The translations under genes and the position numbers were made by a program. Source: Porticoccaceae bacterium UBA2002 (GTDB lineage Bacteria; Pseudomonadota; Gammaproteobacteria; Pseudomonadales; Porticoccaceae). From it: a DNA stretch of 49,565 bases. Below, piece by piece: positions 1 to 8,249 of this stretch. The number at the start of each line of letters is the position of its first letter. Position 1 is the first letter of the stretch. The DNA is taken from NCBI GenBank assembly GCA_002334915.1, contig DDCQ01000047.1, positions 1 through 49,565 on the forward strand, given 5' to 3'. The notes beneath the pieces are model-generated. The model saw only the letters and a list, made by a program, of their open reading frames with translations, did no database searches and was not told where the DNA came from.

Positions 1-162
1 GATAATGGCACTGCGCACCCGATCCTTACTCTCTTTAACCGCGGTTTCTGGCAAACCTACGATATGAAAGGCGGGCAGGCCATTGGAGAGGTGAACTTCT
101 ACGCTGACCAATGGAGCCTCGATGCCCAGTTTGGCGCGTGTGCGCACGGTGGCTAATGACAT
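1..162 (-). CDS. comM: ComM/YifB-family Mg-chelatase-like ATPase, N-terminal fragment
   Basis: Only the first 54 codons are inside the window; the gene runs off the left edge on the minus strand. It starts with ATG at 162 and reads [17 protein letters not shown], then [18 protein letters not shown] and [15 protein letters not shown]. This is the typical N-terminal substrate-like domain of ComM/YifB proteins, which carry an AAA+ Mg-chelatase core further downstream (not visible here). ComM is a hexameric helicase that promotes branch migration during natural transformation. In pseudomonads comM lies near ubiK, glnK and amtB, and the same neighbours are present here. Identification rests on the N-terminus and context only. 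Confidence 0.85.
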   Translation of the reverse strand, partial: MSLATVRTRAKLGIEAPLVSVEVHLSNGLPAFHIVGLPETAVKESKDRVRSAII

Positions 163-259
163 AACACCTGTTCCTTTTGGTGTATGCGATTCCTTTCTTG
201 TCACGGGGTGATTGCGGAGGGGCGTTTATCCGTGCAGACAGCTGGTGGGTCGCTATGAG

Positions 260-508
260 TTATTGTTTGGTTTGGCTGGCTTCCAGTTCGGCGAGTTGGC
301 GTTCCAGTGCGTCGATCTTTTCCCGCGAGCGCTGCAGCACTGCGCGCTGGGCATCAAACTCTTCGCGGGTTACCAGATCCAACTTGCTGAAGGTGCTCAT
401 CATGGCGCTGCGTAGATGGCTCTTGGCCTCGTCACTGATGGCCTGGGCGCCGGCGAAGGTTTTGCTCAACTGGTCTAAAACTTCTCTGTGTAGGTCTTCT
501 GGATTCAT
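260..508 (-). CDS. ubiK: Ubiquinone biosynthesis accessory factor UbiK (YqiC/BMFP family)
   Basis: A small 82-residue protein with an N-terminal amphipathic segment and a charged C-terminal coiled coil (from about residue 45, rich in R/E/L, with REKIDALERQLAELE). That is the architecture of YqiC/UbiK proteins. UbiK is known to bind UbiJ and help the soluble Ubi complex make coenzyme Q under aerobic conditions. Its partner ubiJ is also in this window, at 41094-41732. The ATG at 508 is preceded on the minus strand by an AGGAGCA-type ribosome binding site. It is transcribed divergently from the nitrogen block. Confidence 0.9.
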   Translation of the reverse strand: MNPEDLHREVLDQLSKTFAGAQAISDEAKSHLRSAMMSTFSKLDLVTREEFDAQRAVLQRSREKIDALERQLAELEASQTKQ

Positions 509-596
509 AAGGTGCTCCTTTCTGGCGCGTGCTTTGCAACTTATGTTAACAAAACTTTGGTTACTGATGCAGGCCGGTTTAGGTGATAGGTCACAT

Positions 597-613
597 TAGT
601 CCAAGTTGGTGCG
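597..613 (+). promoter_or_regulatory. Candidate NtrC site, upstream copy (half-conserved)
   Basis: The 17-mer ending in TTGGTGCG keeps the right half (TGGTGC) of the NtrC consensus and a weak left half. Its centre is about 43 bp, roughly four helical turns, from the better site at 640-656. Inferred from spacing and similarity. Confidence 0.4.
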
Positions 614-639
614 TTCAGATCCGATGGGTGGCGCAATAA

Positions 640-656
640 CGCACCAATCTGGTTCA
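640..656 (+). promoter_or_regulatory. Candidate NtrC binding site
   Basis: CGCACCAATCTGGTTCA fits the enterobacterial NtrC pattern (TGCACY, four A/T-rich bases, TGGTGCA) at most conserved positions. It sits about 60 bp upstream of the sigma-54 promoter, a normal enhancer distance. Its core GCACCAATCTGGT recurs at 9919. Confidence 0.6.
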
Positions 657-706
657 AATATGGGTAAGAAGCACGAGAATAGGCTTAATTTTGCTGGTTT
701 TTAAGG

Positions 707-723
707 TTGGCACGGTAAATGCA
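707..723 (+). promoter_or_regulatory. Sigma-54 (RpoN) -24/-12 promoter
   Basis: TTGGCACGGTAAATGCA has the invariant GG (709-710) and GC (721-722) exactly 10 bp apart, within a near-consensus TGGCACG block. Transcription should start near 733 and enter the porin gene at 823, giving a leader of about 90 nt. With the NtrC-like sites upstream it predicts nitrogen-limited expression of porin-glnK-amtB. Confidence 0.8.
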
Positions 724-822
724 ATGTTCAAGGCGAAGCACAAAAAAACCAGGCACCTTCGCTCTGCCATTAACATTTTAACTTTTACAACTTTTTAATT
801 TTACGTCTTGGGAGATGTACCT

Positions 823-1470
823 ATGAAAGCTATAAAAACTGCAATTTTTGCTGCAACCCTTATGTCCGGCGCTAGTGCAATGGCTGCTGAAGTTTCTGGA
901 AATGTGGCTCTGGGCTCAGAGTACTTTTTCCGTGGTATCGATCAGTCTGGCGGTGAAGCACTGTCCGGTGGCTTCGACGTTGCCTTCGATAGTGGCTTCT
1001 ACGTAGGTACCTGGGCTTCTAGCATTGATTTCAGCGGTGGATTGGAGCTGGACTACTATGCCGGTTACGGCGGTTCTTTCTCTGACAGCGTTAGCTACGA
1101 TGTGGGCTACCTTTACTACGGCTACCCACAGGGTCCAACCACTGAAGAGTTTGAAGAATTCTACGGCAGCGTCTCCTTCGCTGACGCTACTATCGGCTTC
1201 GCTCTGTCTGATGACTACTATGCCTCTACAGGTTCAAGCACCTATATTTACCTGGACTATGGCGTAAGCCTGAGCGAAGACTTCAGCCTGGGTTTCCACT
1301 ACGGAACCATGAGCGCTGATGATCCTGCCAACGAAGCCGACGACTACTCGGTCTCACTGAGCACTGAAGCTGCTGGACTTGGTTTTGATCTGAGCTGGAT
1401 CGATTCATCTGAAGATGGCGGGCTGTACGCTGACAACGAGTTTGTTCTGACAATTTCTAAGTCACTTTAA
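823..1470 (+). CDS. TorF-family putative outer-membrane porin (TIGR02001-like)
   Basis: A 215-residue exported protein. A signal peptide (MKAIKTAIFAATLMSGASAMA) is followed by AEVSGNVALGSEYFFRGIDQS, the usual opening of TIGR02001/TorF porins. The rest alternates short aromatic and glycine-rich strands, as in a small beta-barrel, and ends in an aromatic/hydrophobic strand (FVLTISKSL). I chose ATG 823 over the in-frame TTG at 808 because a GGAGAT ribosome binding site lies at 811-816 and the signal peptide begins at 823. It is the first gene after the sigma-54 promoter and precedes glnK-amtB, so a role in uptake of a nitrogen source across the outer membrane is inferred. The substrate is unknown. 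Confidence 0.8.
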   Translation: MKAIKTAIFAATLMSGASAMAAEVSGNVALGSEYFFRGIDQSGGEALSGGFDVAFDSGFYVGTWASSIDFSGGLELDYYAGYGGSFSDSVSYDVGYLYYGYPQGPTTEEFEEFYGSVSFADATIGFALSDDYYASTGSSTYIYLDYGVSLSEDFSLGFHYGTMSADDPANEADDYSVSLSTEAAGLGFDLSWIDSSEDGGLYADNEFVLTISKSL

Positions 1471-1498
1471 TTTAGAACCTATCTTGCTCATTAAAAAC

Positions 1499-1516
1499 GG
1501 GTGGCTTCGGTCACCC
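1499..1516 (+). other. TTCG-loop hairpin between porin gene and glnK
   Basis: GGGTGGC and GTCACCC can pair (one G-U) around a TTCG loop. No T-run follows, so it is not a standard terminator. It lies just before the glnK ribosome binding site (GGAG at 1520) and could act as an mRNA processing or stability element. Confidence 0.5.
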
Positions 1517-1527
1517 CATGGAGATAA

Positions 1528-1869
<342 letters not shown>

Positions 1870-1884
1870 CTTAAGGATTTTAAA

Positions 1885-3120
1885 ATGACTGATGTATTTC
1901 AATTACAGTACGCTCTAGATACTTTCTATTTCTTGATGTGCGGTGCTCTGGTTATGTGGATGGCGGCTGGTTTTGCCATGCTTGAAGCCGGACTGGTTCG
2001 CTCTAAGAACACCACCGAGATTTTAACCAAGAATATCGCTCTGTTTGCGGTAGCCTGCACCATGTATATGGTCTGCGGTTACGCCATTATGTACGGTGGC
2101 GACATTTTCTTGAGCTCTATCACTGGCGACGGCGCTACTGGTTCTGAAGAACCAGCAACCTATGCTCCTTCTGCTGACTTCTACTTCCAGGTAGTGTTTG
2201 TTGCTACTGCCATGTCTATTGTTTCTGGCTCTGTTGCTGAGCGCATGAAGCTGTGGGCTTTCCTGGCCTTTGCGGTTGTTATGACTGGCTTTATCTACCC
2301 AATGGAAGGCGCCTGGACCTGGGGCGGAGCTCCTGTGTTTGGTATGTACACCCTGGGTGACCTTGGCTTCTCTGACTTTGCTGGTTCCGGTATTGTGCAT
2401 ATGGCTGGTGCATCTGCTGCTCTTGCTGGTGTTCTGTTACTGGGCGCTCGTAAAGGTAAGTATGGTCCAAATGGTCAGATAAATGCGATTCCTGGTGCTA
2501 ACCTGCCAATGGCGACTCTGGGTACGTTTATCCTCTGGTTGGGCTGGTTTGGCTTTAACGGTGGTTCTGTACTGGCTACTGCTTCTGTCGAAAGCGCCAA
2601 CGCTGTTGCTGTTGTGTTTATGAACACTAACGCCGCTGCCTCTGGTGGACTGATCGGTGCTCTTCTGGTTGCTCGTCTGCTGTTTGGCAAGGCTGATCTG
2701 ACTATGGCACTGAACGGCGCGCTGGCTGGACTGGTAGCTATCACTGCTGAGCCTTCTACTCCTACCGTACTGCAGGCAACTCTGTTTGGTGCTGCTGGTG
2801 GTGTGTTGGTTGTATTCAGTATTCTGACTCTGGACAAGATGAAGCTTGACGACCCCGTTGGTGCCATCTCTGTGCATGGTGTTGTTGGCCTGCTGGGTCT
2901 GCTGTTAGTTCCTATCACTAACGAAGGTTCTACGTTCTCTGGCCAGCTAATCGGTGCTGCAACCATCTTTGTCTGGGTGTTTGGTGCCAGCTTTGTTGTC
3001 TGGGGTATCCTCAAGGCGACTATGGGCATCCGAGTTTCAGAAGAGGAAGAGTTCAGTGGTGTCGATATCGCAGAATGCGGTATGGAAGCTTACCCTGAGT
3101 TTGTCAGTGCAAAGAGCTAA
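1885..3120 (+). CDS. amtB: Ammonium transporter AmtB
   Basis: A 411-residue Amt/Rh channel with about eleven hydrophobic segments. It opens with a short periplasmic segment and the FYFLMCGALVMWMAAGFAML helix, with LEAGLVRSKN after it. The two pore histidines are present in HMAGASAALAG (about residue 172) and HGVVGLLG (about residue 331). It moves ammonium across the inner membrane when external levels are low. There is no long cleaved signal peptide. The cytoplasmic tail, rich in acidic residues (EEEEFSGVDIAE), is the region that usually contacts GlnK. A strong terminator follows at 3177. Confidence 0.95.
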   Translation: MTDVFQLQYALDTFYFLMCGALVMWMAAGFAMLEAGLVRSKNTTEILTKNIALFAVACTMYMVCGYAIMYGGDIFLSSITGDGATGSEEPATYAPSADFYFQVVFVATAMSIVSGSVAERMKLWAFLAFAVVMTGFIYPMEGAWTWGGAPVFGMYTLGDLGFSDFAGSGIVHMAGASAALAGVLLLGARKGKYGPNGQINAIPGANLPMATLGTFILWLGWFGFNGGSVLATASVESANAVAVVFMNTNAAASGGLIGALLVARLLFGKADLTMALNGALAGLVAITAEPSTPTVLQATLFGAAGGVLVVFSILTLDKMKLDDPVGAISVHGVVGLLGLLLVPITNEGSTFSGQLIGAATIFVWVFGASFVVWGILKATMGIRVSEEEEFSGVDIAECGMEAYPEFVSAKS

Positions 3121-3176
3121 TGCTGTCCCCTGAGTAATTTAGAACATGTGTTTTAAATAGACTCTTTGTAAGTTTG

Positions 3177-3207
3177 CCGGAGCCCTTGGGGGCTCCGGTT
3201 TTTTTAT
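3177..3207 (+). terminator. Rho-independent terminator after amtB
   Basis: CCGGAGCCC and GGGCTCCGG form a 9-bp GC-rich stem with a short loop, followed at once by seven T residues. It ends the porin-glnK-amtB unit and separates it from the second P-II gene. Confidence 0.92.
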
Positions 3208-3297
3208 GCCTGAAACTTTGTTCTATACTTTTATTGTGACGCTAATGCATTTTTGCAGAGAAACAGGTATCTTTACCCTGATACTTTCCATAGATAG

Positions 3298-3657
<360 letters not shown>

Positions 3658-3696
3658 GCAGCGTTATCTTAAGCTCTCCCCGTGATTTGAAGCCCG

Positions 3697-3734
3697 CCCC
3701 CTGAGTGCGCATTAAATGCCTGGCCCTCAGGGGG
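3697..3734 (+). other. Long-loop hairpin after the second P-II gene
   Basis: CCCCCTGAG (3697-3705) and CTCAGGGGG (3726-3734) are perfect inverted repeats around a 20-nt loop. No T-run follows. It may be a 3'-end hairpin or a weak terminator between the P-II gene and the dsbC-like gene. Confidence 0.45.
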
Positions 3735-3791
3735 AACCGCTGCGGTTAGAACCACTCCAATGGGTAATCAATCTTTAATAAGGATTTTATT

Positions 3792-4583
3792 GTGTTAATC
3801 AATCCTCTCCTGACCACTGCACGTTCAGCTGGTCAATATCTGGTTCGTGCCAAGTTGCTGATATGCGGCGTTATGCTATCTCTGGGGGCTTTTGCTGAGG
3901 TGCCGGCTGATATAAGTGATTCCATTGTTAAACAGCTTAAAGCAGCTCGCGCTGATCTTGATTATTCGGTAATCAGCCTAGCGCCGCTGGATGGTTTTTA
4001 TGAGGTGCAGGTTGAGGGCGGCCCTGTGGTGTATGTCTCGGCCGACGGCCAATATTTCTTTGATGGCAGTCTCTACCAGGTTCGCCCCGGGCAGTTCGTT
4101 AATATCCGGGATTTGCGTCTCAATGCCAAGCGCCGGGAGATATTCGCTAGCAGAGATATAGGCGATATGATTATCTTTAAGCCAGCTGGTGCCACCAAGG
4201 CTATTATGAATGTGTTTACCGATGTGGACTGCGGTTACTGTCGCAAGCTTCACCGCGAGGTACCAGAGCTCAATGCCATGGGTATAGAGGTTCGCTATCT
4301 GGCCTATCCAAGAGCTGGTATTCCCTCAGAGTCTTATAGCAAGATTGCCACTGCCTGGTGTGCGGCTAATCAGCAGGATGTATTTACCAGAACTAAAAAT
4401 GGCGAGAATATCCCCAGTGCTGTGTGCACTGATAACCCGGTGTCAGTGCACTTTGAGCTGGGGAAAAAGCTCGGTGTTACCGGCACTCCTGCAGTAATAC
4501 TTATGGACGGCACTTTAATTCCGGGATATCAACCGGCTGCTGATTTTGCTCGCATACTGGGAATTAGCCAATCCGATAGCTAG
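3792..4583 (+). CDS. dsbC: Thiol:disulfide interchange protein, DsbC family
   Basis: A 263-residue periplasmic protein with a GTG start, placed after an AAGGATT ribosome binding site. An N-terminal hydrophobic stretch ends in GAFA (about residue 35), consistent with a signal peptide. Residues 36-110 resemble the DsbC dimerisation domain. The thioredoxin domain has the redox motif CGYC at 147-150 within FTDVDCGYCRKLH and a cis-proline in GVTGTPAVI. DsbC-type proteins isomerise wrong disulfides and are kept reduced by DsbD. The extra N-terminal 20 residues before the hydrophobic core are longer than usual; an internal start is possible. The downstream hom gene is unrelated. Confidence 0.88.
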   Translation: MLINPLLTTARSAGQYLVRAKLLICGVMLSLGAFAEVPADISDSIVKQLKAARADLDYSVISLAPLDGFYEVQVEGGPVVYVSADGQYFFDGSLYQVRPGQFVNIRDLRLNAKRREIFASRDIGDMIIFKPAGATKAIMNVFTDVDCGYCRKLHREVPELNAMGIEVRYLAYPRAGIPSESYSKIATAWCAANQQDVFTRTKNGENIPSAVCTDNPVSVHFELGKKLGVTGTPAVILMDGTLIPGYQPAADFARILGISQSDS

Positions 4584-4765
4584 AACTAGCAATTATTCCG
4601 TCGGCCTGGTTTCTTTGGCAGGTCGGCAAAATAAGCCTGAATATTTTCTGGAATAGTATAAAATTAGCCACCTTGTTGGGCCACTTCGCTGTTGGATTGG
4701 TTTCAACGCTTCAATTCGGCGCCAGTGGCTGTCGATTCACATTTTAAATAGCTTGGGGAAATAGG

Positions 4766-6073
4766 GTGCGATTGGTCAATATCGGCATCTGCGGATTAGG
4801 CACTGTGGGTGCCGGCGTGGTTAATGTTTTAGTCCGCAATTCGCAACAAATTAACTCACGGGCCAATTGCGATATCTCGATATTGCAGGTTGGAGCCCGC
4901 CGCGACAATCCAAACTGCGATACCGCTGACATCTCTGTCACGCGGGATATTTGTGATGTTGCCAAAAACCCCGATATAGATATTGTTGTTGAGCTGATCG
5001 GTGGCACTGATGTCGCCTATAAGCTGGTAATGACAGCGCTCGATAATGGTAAGCATGTGATTACTGCCAATAAGGCTCTAATTGCTCAGCATGGTATGGA
5101 GATTTTTGCTGCAGCTGAGGCTCGCGGCCTGATGGTCGCCTATGAGGCGGCGGTGGCGGGCGGTATTCCGATTATTAAGGCCCTGCGCGAAGGCCTGTCG
5201 GGCAATCGCATTAATTGGCTGGCTGGCATTATCAATGGCACCACAAACTTTATTCTCTCAGAGATGGACAGCAAGGGTCGTGAGTTTGCTGATGTGCTCA
5301 CCGAAGCCCAGGAAAAGGGCTATGCTGAAGCTGACCCTACCTTTGATGTGGAGGGCATAGATGCCGCTCACAAGCTGGTTATCATGAGCTCTCTGGCATT
5401 TGGAATGCCCCTGAGCCTTGAGGGAATTTATACAGATGGCATTACCAGGCTCGAGCCTCAAGACGTGTCCTATGCCCGTGAGCTGGGCTATGCCGTCAAG
5501 CACCTGGGTATTACCAGGCAAACGGGCCAGGGCGTCGAGCTGCGCGTGCACCCTACACTGGTACCTGAGAGTTGCCTGATTGCCGGCGTTAACGATGTCT
5601 CCAATGCTGTGATGGTCAATGCAGATGCTGTGGGTACCACTTTGTTTTATGGGCCAGGTGCGGGCTCTGAGCCTACGGCATCTTCAGTGATTGCCGATAT
5701 AGTTGATGTGGCACGGGCGATGAATACTGGTGCCGATACCTGGGTGCCGGCGCTGGGCTGCAATACAGCGGCGCTGCAACCTCAGGAAATTATGGATATT
5801 GAGGATATTGAAACCAGCTTTTATATCCGTTTCTCGGCGCTGGATAAGCCAGGTGTGCTCTCAGATATTACTGGGATAATGGCCAATGCGGGTATCAGTA
5901 TTGAAGCCATTATTCAAAAAGAGCAGCCTGTGGGAGAGGATTACGTTAATGTGATTATTCTTACCAATGTCACCAAAGAGAAACTGCTGGATGCCGCGGT
6001 TGAGAATATTGAACAGCTTGAAACCGTGCGTGGAAGCGTAACTTTTATTCGTGTCGAACATTTGGATCAGTAA
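4766..6073 (+). CDS. hom: Homoserine dehydrogenase
   Basis: A 435-residue monofunctional enzyme that reduces aspartate semialdehyde to homoserine in the threonine/methionine pathway. The nucleotide-binding motif ICGLGTVGAGVV lies at residues 8-19. The substrate-binding core includes ANKALIAQHG, AGGIPIIKALREGLSGN and GTTNFIL. A C-terminal ACT domain (about residues 350-430, FSALDKPGVLSDITGIMANA) suggests feedback control by threonine. It starts with GTG at 4766. The thrC start codon follows its stop codon directly, so the two genes form an operon. Confidence 0.95.
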   Translation: MRLVNIGICGLGTVGAGVVNVLVRNSQQINSRANCDISILQVGARRDNPNCDTADISVTRDICDVAKNPDIDIVVELIGGTDVAYKLVMTALDNGKHVITANKALIAQHGMEIFAAAEARGLMVAYEAAVAGGIPIIKALREGLSGNRINWLAGIINGTTNFILSEMDSKGREFADVLTEAQEKGYAEADPTFDVEGIDAAHKLVIMSSLAFGMPLSLEGIYTDGITRLEPQDVSYARELGYAVKHLGITRQTGQGVELRVHPTLVPESCLIAGVNDVSNAVMVNADAVGTTLFYGPGAGSEPTASSVIADIVDVARAMNTGADTWVPALGCNTAALQPQEIMDIEDIETSFYIRFSALDKPGVLSDITGIMANAGISIEAIIQKEQPVGEDYVNVIILTNVTKEKLLDAAVENIEQLETVRGSVTFIRVEHLDQ

Positions 6074-7471
6074 ATGAGATTTGTCAGTACCCGCGGTGGT
6101 GGTGAACCGAAAACTTTTGAAGAGGTAATTCTTACCGGACTGGCGCCAGATGGCGGGCTATTTGTGCCTGAGCAGCTGCCGCAGTTTAGTCAGGAAGAGA
6201 TTGCCTCCTGGGCCGGCCTGTCCTATCAGGACCTGGCACTTAAGGTAATGACGCCATTTGTCGATGGTGCTATTCCTCAGCATGATCTTAAAAAGCTGAT
6301 CGACGATTCCTATTCAACCTTCCGCCACAACGGCATTGCCCCGTTGGTGCAGACCGGTCATAACGAATGGATTATGGAGCTGTTCCATGGTCCAACGCTG
6401 GCATTTAAAGATTTTGCTCTGCAATTCTTGGGCAATCTGCTGGACTACACTCTCGAGAAGCGCGATCAGAAAGTGGTGATTATGGGCGCTACCTCGGGTG
6501 ACACCGGATCTGCGGCGATCGAAGGCTGCCGCCGCTGCAAGAATATTGATATTTTTATCCTCCACCCTGACAACCGGGTGTCAGAGGTACAGCGCCGTCA
6601 AATGACCACGGTGATGGCTGATAACATTCATAACCTGGCTCTGCAGGGTAACTTTGATGACTGTCAGAATATGGTTAAAGCCAGCTTTGCTGACCAGTCT
6701 TTCTTGCCCGATGGTCGACAGCTGGTGGCGGTAAATTCGATTAACTGGGCGCGCATTATGGCTCAGATTGTCTATTATTTTTGGGCTGCTCTGTCGCTGG
6801 GCGGCCCTGCGCGCAAGGTCTCATTTTCTGTGCCCACGGGTAACTTCGGCGATATTTTTGCTGGTTATCTGGCCCATAAAATGGGGCTGCCTATTGAGCA
6901 GCTGGTGATCGCTACCAACCAAAACGATATTCTCCATCGCTGTATCAGCGACAATGATCACAGTACTCGTCCGTTAGAGCAGAGCCTGGCGCCGAGTATG
7001 GATATTATGATCTCGAGTAATTTTGAGCGCCTGCTGTTTGATCTCTATGATCGCGATGGCGCTGCTATTGCAGGTTTAATGGCGGATGCCAAGGCAGGGC
7101 ATATGGACTTAAATAATAGTGCCCTGAGTCGGGCTCGGGAGCTGTTTTCCAGCTATCGCTGTGATAACGAAGGCATGGTTAAGGTTATTCACGACACCTA
7201 TGCAGACTGCGACTACCTGCTTGACCCTCACACCGCTATTGGTCTTGAGGCCGCCAGACAGTGCCGCAGCAATAACGCAACGCCTATGGTCACTCTGGCA
7301 ACCGCTCATCCGGCTAAATTCCCGGATGCAGTGAAACAGGCTGGCTACCCGCAGGATCCTGAGCTGCCGCCTCATATGGCGGATCTATTTGAGCGCGAGG
7401 AGCGGTTTACAGTGCTGGATAATGACCAGTCTGCAGTGCAGCAGTTTATTGCAGAGCATATTACTGCCTGA
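6074..7471 (+). CDS. thrC: Threonine synthase
   Basis: A 465-residue PLP enzyme that turns O-phosphohomoserine into threonine. The N-terminal MRFVSTRGG and TFEEVILTGLAPDGGLFVPE are typical of the longer (class II, E. coli/fungal type) threonine synthases. The PLP lysine is in LAFKDFALQ (about Lys112), and the phosphate-binding loop is GATSGDTGSAA. The ATG at 6074 abuts the hom stop codon, indicating translational coupling. No thrB is present in the window. The spacer downstream holds a palindrome, a tandem repeat and a bidirectional terminator. Confidence 0.95.
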   Translation: MRFVSTRGGGEPKTFEEVILTGLAPDGGLFVPEQLPQFSQEEIASWAGLSYQDLALKVMTPFVDGAIPQHDLKKLIDDSYSTFRHNGIAPLVQTGHNEWIMELFHGPTLAFKDFALQFLGNLLDYTLEKRDQKVVIMGATSGDTGSAAIEGCRRCKNIDIFILHPDNRVSEVQRRQMTTVMADNIHNLALQGNFDDCQNMVKASFADQSFLPDGRQLVAVNSINWARIMAQIVYYFWAALSLGGPARKVSFSVPTGNFGDIFAGYLAHKMGLPIEQLVIATNQNDILHRCISDNDHSTRPLEQSLAPSMDIMISSNFERLLFDLYDRDGAAIAGLMADAKAGHMDLNNSALSRARELFSSYRCDNEGMVKVIHDTYADCDYLLDPHTAIGLEAARQCRSNNATPMVTLATAHPAKFPDAVKQAGYPQDPELPPHMADLFEREERFTVLDNDQSAVQQFIAEHITA

Positions 7472-7509
7472 TTTGTTGGTCTTGGTCTGCGAGATTTCTG
7501 CGCGCTTGC

Positions 7510-7560
7510 CATATTGAGCGAAGCGAAATATCTCTGAGATCCTTCGCTCCGCTCAGGATG
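7510..7560. repeat. Imperfect 25-bp inverted repeat (REP/MITE-like palindrome)
   Basis: A left arm (7510-7534) with CATATTGAGCGAAGCG and a right arm (7536-7560) with CGCTCCGCTCAGGATG are inverted copies with about five mismatches and a 1-nt loop. The GAGCGAAGCGAA / TTCGCTCCGCTC core is of the dispersed intergenic palindrome type seen in many bacterial genomes. It lies downstream of thrC and upstream of the terminator at 7688. Confidence 0.6.
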
Positions 7561-7620
7561 ACTCGGGTTTGGGATTTAGGATGACTCGGGTTTGGGATTT
7601 AGGATGACTCGGGTTTGGGG
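7558..7620. repeat. 23-bp tandem repeat, 2.7 copies
   Basis: Units at 7558-7580 and 7581-7603 are identical (ATGACTCGGGTTTGGG plus ATTTAGG), and a partial third begins at 7604. The first unit overlaps the end of the palindrome at 7510-7560, so the repeat may have grown from its right edge. Confidence 0.85.
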
Positions 7621-7685
7621 TGGCTTGGTTCCGGGCTTCTCTCGAAAATAGGCTGCAATCTACAACTCCAATATTTCCACCAGAC

Positions 7686-7714
7686 ATAAAAAAACCGGCC
7701 CAAGCCGGTTTTTC
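7686..7714. terminator. Bidirectional terminator between thrC and rpsT
   Basis: AACCGGC and GCCGGTT form a short GC-rich stem flanked by a run of A on the left and of T on the right. It can therefore stop transcription from thrC (plus strand) and from rpsT (minus strand). Confidence 0.88.
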
Positions 7715-7755
7715 CGCATCCAAACTACCATTAAGCCAATTGCTAATAAAAAGCC

Positions 7756-8022
7756 TTAGGCAGCCAGAGCTTTAACTTTGGTGTTTAAACGGCTCTTGTG
7801 ACGAGCAGCTTTATTCTTGTGAATAATGCCTTTGTCCGCCATGCGGTCAATAACTGGAACAGCTGCGTCATAGGCGGCTTGGGATGCTGCGTGATCGCCG
7901 CTCTCAAGTGCTGCGTCCACTTTCTTTAAATAGGTGCGAACCATAGAGCGCAGGCTGGCATTATGCTGGCGGCGTTTCTCGTTTTGGCGTGCGCGTTTCT
8001 TTGCTTGTACTGAATTGGCCAC
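7756..8022 (-). CDS. rpsT: 30S ribosomal protein S20
   Basis: An 88-residue, highly basic protein beginning [21 protein letters not shown], the standard S20 N-terminus. It binds 16S rRNA in the small subunit and is often autoregulated. Length and lysine/arginine content match the family. It is transcribed alone on the minus strand, divergent from murJ as in other gammaproteobacteria. An AAAGGAGAATT ribosome binding site precedes the ATG, and a near-consensus promoter lies at 8063-8091. Confidence 0.97.
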   Translation of the reverse strand: MANSVQAKKRARQNEKRRQHNASLRSMVRTYLKKVDAALESGDHAASQAAYDAAVPVIDRMADKGIIHKNKAARHKSRLNTKVKALAA

Positions 8023-8062
8023 CTGAATTCTCCTTTCAAAGGGGTCTCACTAAAGGCGCGGA

Positions 8063-8091
8063 AATATACAGGGTTATTTGAGGATATTCAA
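8063..8091 (-). promoter_or_regulatory. Sigma-70 promoter of rpsT
   Basis: On the minus strand TTGAAT (8091-8086) and TATATT (8068-8063) are separated by exactly 17 bp. The predicted start is near 8056, about 34 nt upstream of the rpsT ATG. Confidence 0.65.
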
Positions 8092-8249
8092 CCCAAACTT
8101 ATCCCTAATTTACAGTCATTTGCGCGGCTGGGGTAAACCTGTCGTGCATTGCTCTGAGCGCCGCCATCTATAGATTCTCGGTTTAGCTTGGCCAAGTTGC
8201 CAGCGATGGTTAAACTGCACCACTGCAACCTTCAATAAAGGCCGAATGG

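Noticed and set aside
2437..3029. Two long minus-strand frames inside amtB
   Set aside because: Shadows of the conserved amtB coding strand; composition is unlike any known protein.
3697..3734. Strong terminator after the second P-II gene
   Set aside because: The stem is perfect, but the loop is 20 nt and no T-run follows, so it is listed only as a hairpin.
7558..7620. Possible CRISPR-like repeat array
   Set aside because: Units are directly adjacent with no spacers and no cas genes are in the window; it is a simple tandem repeat.
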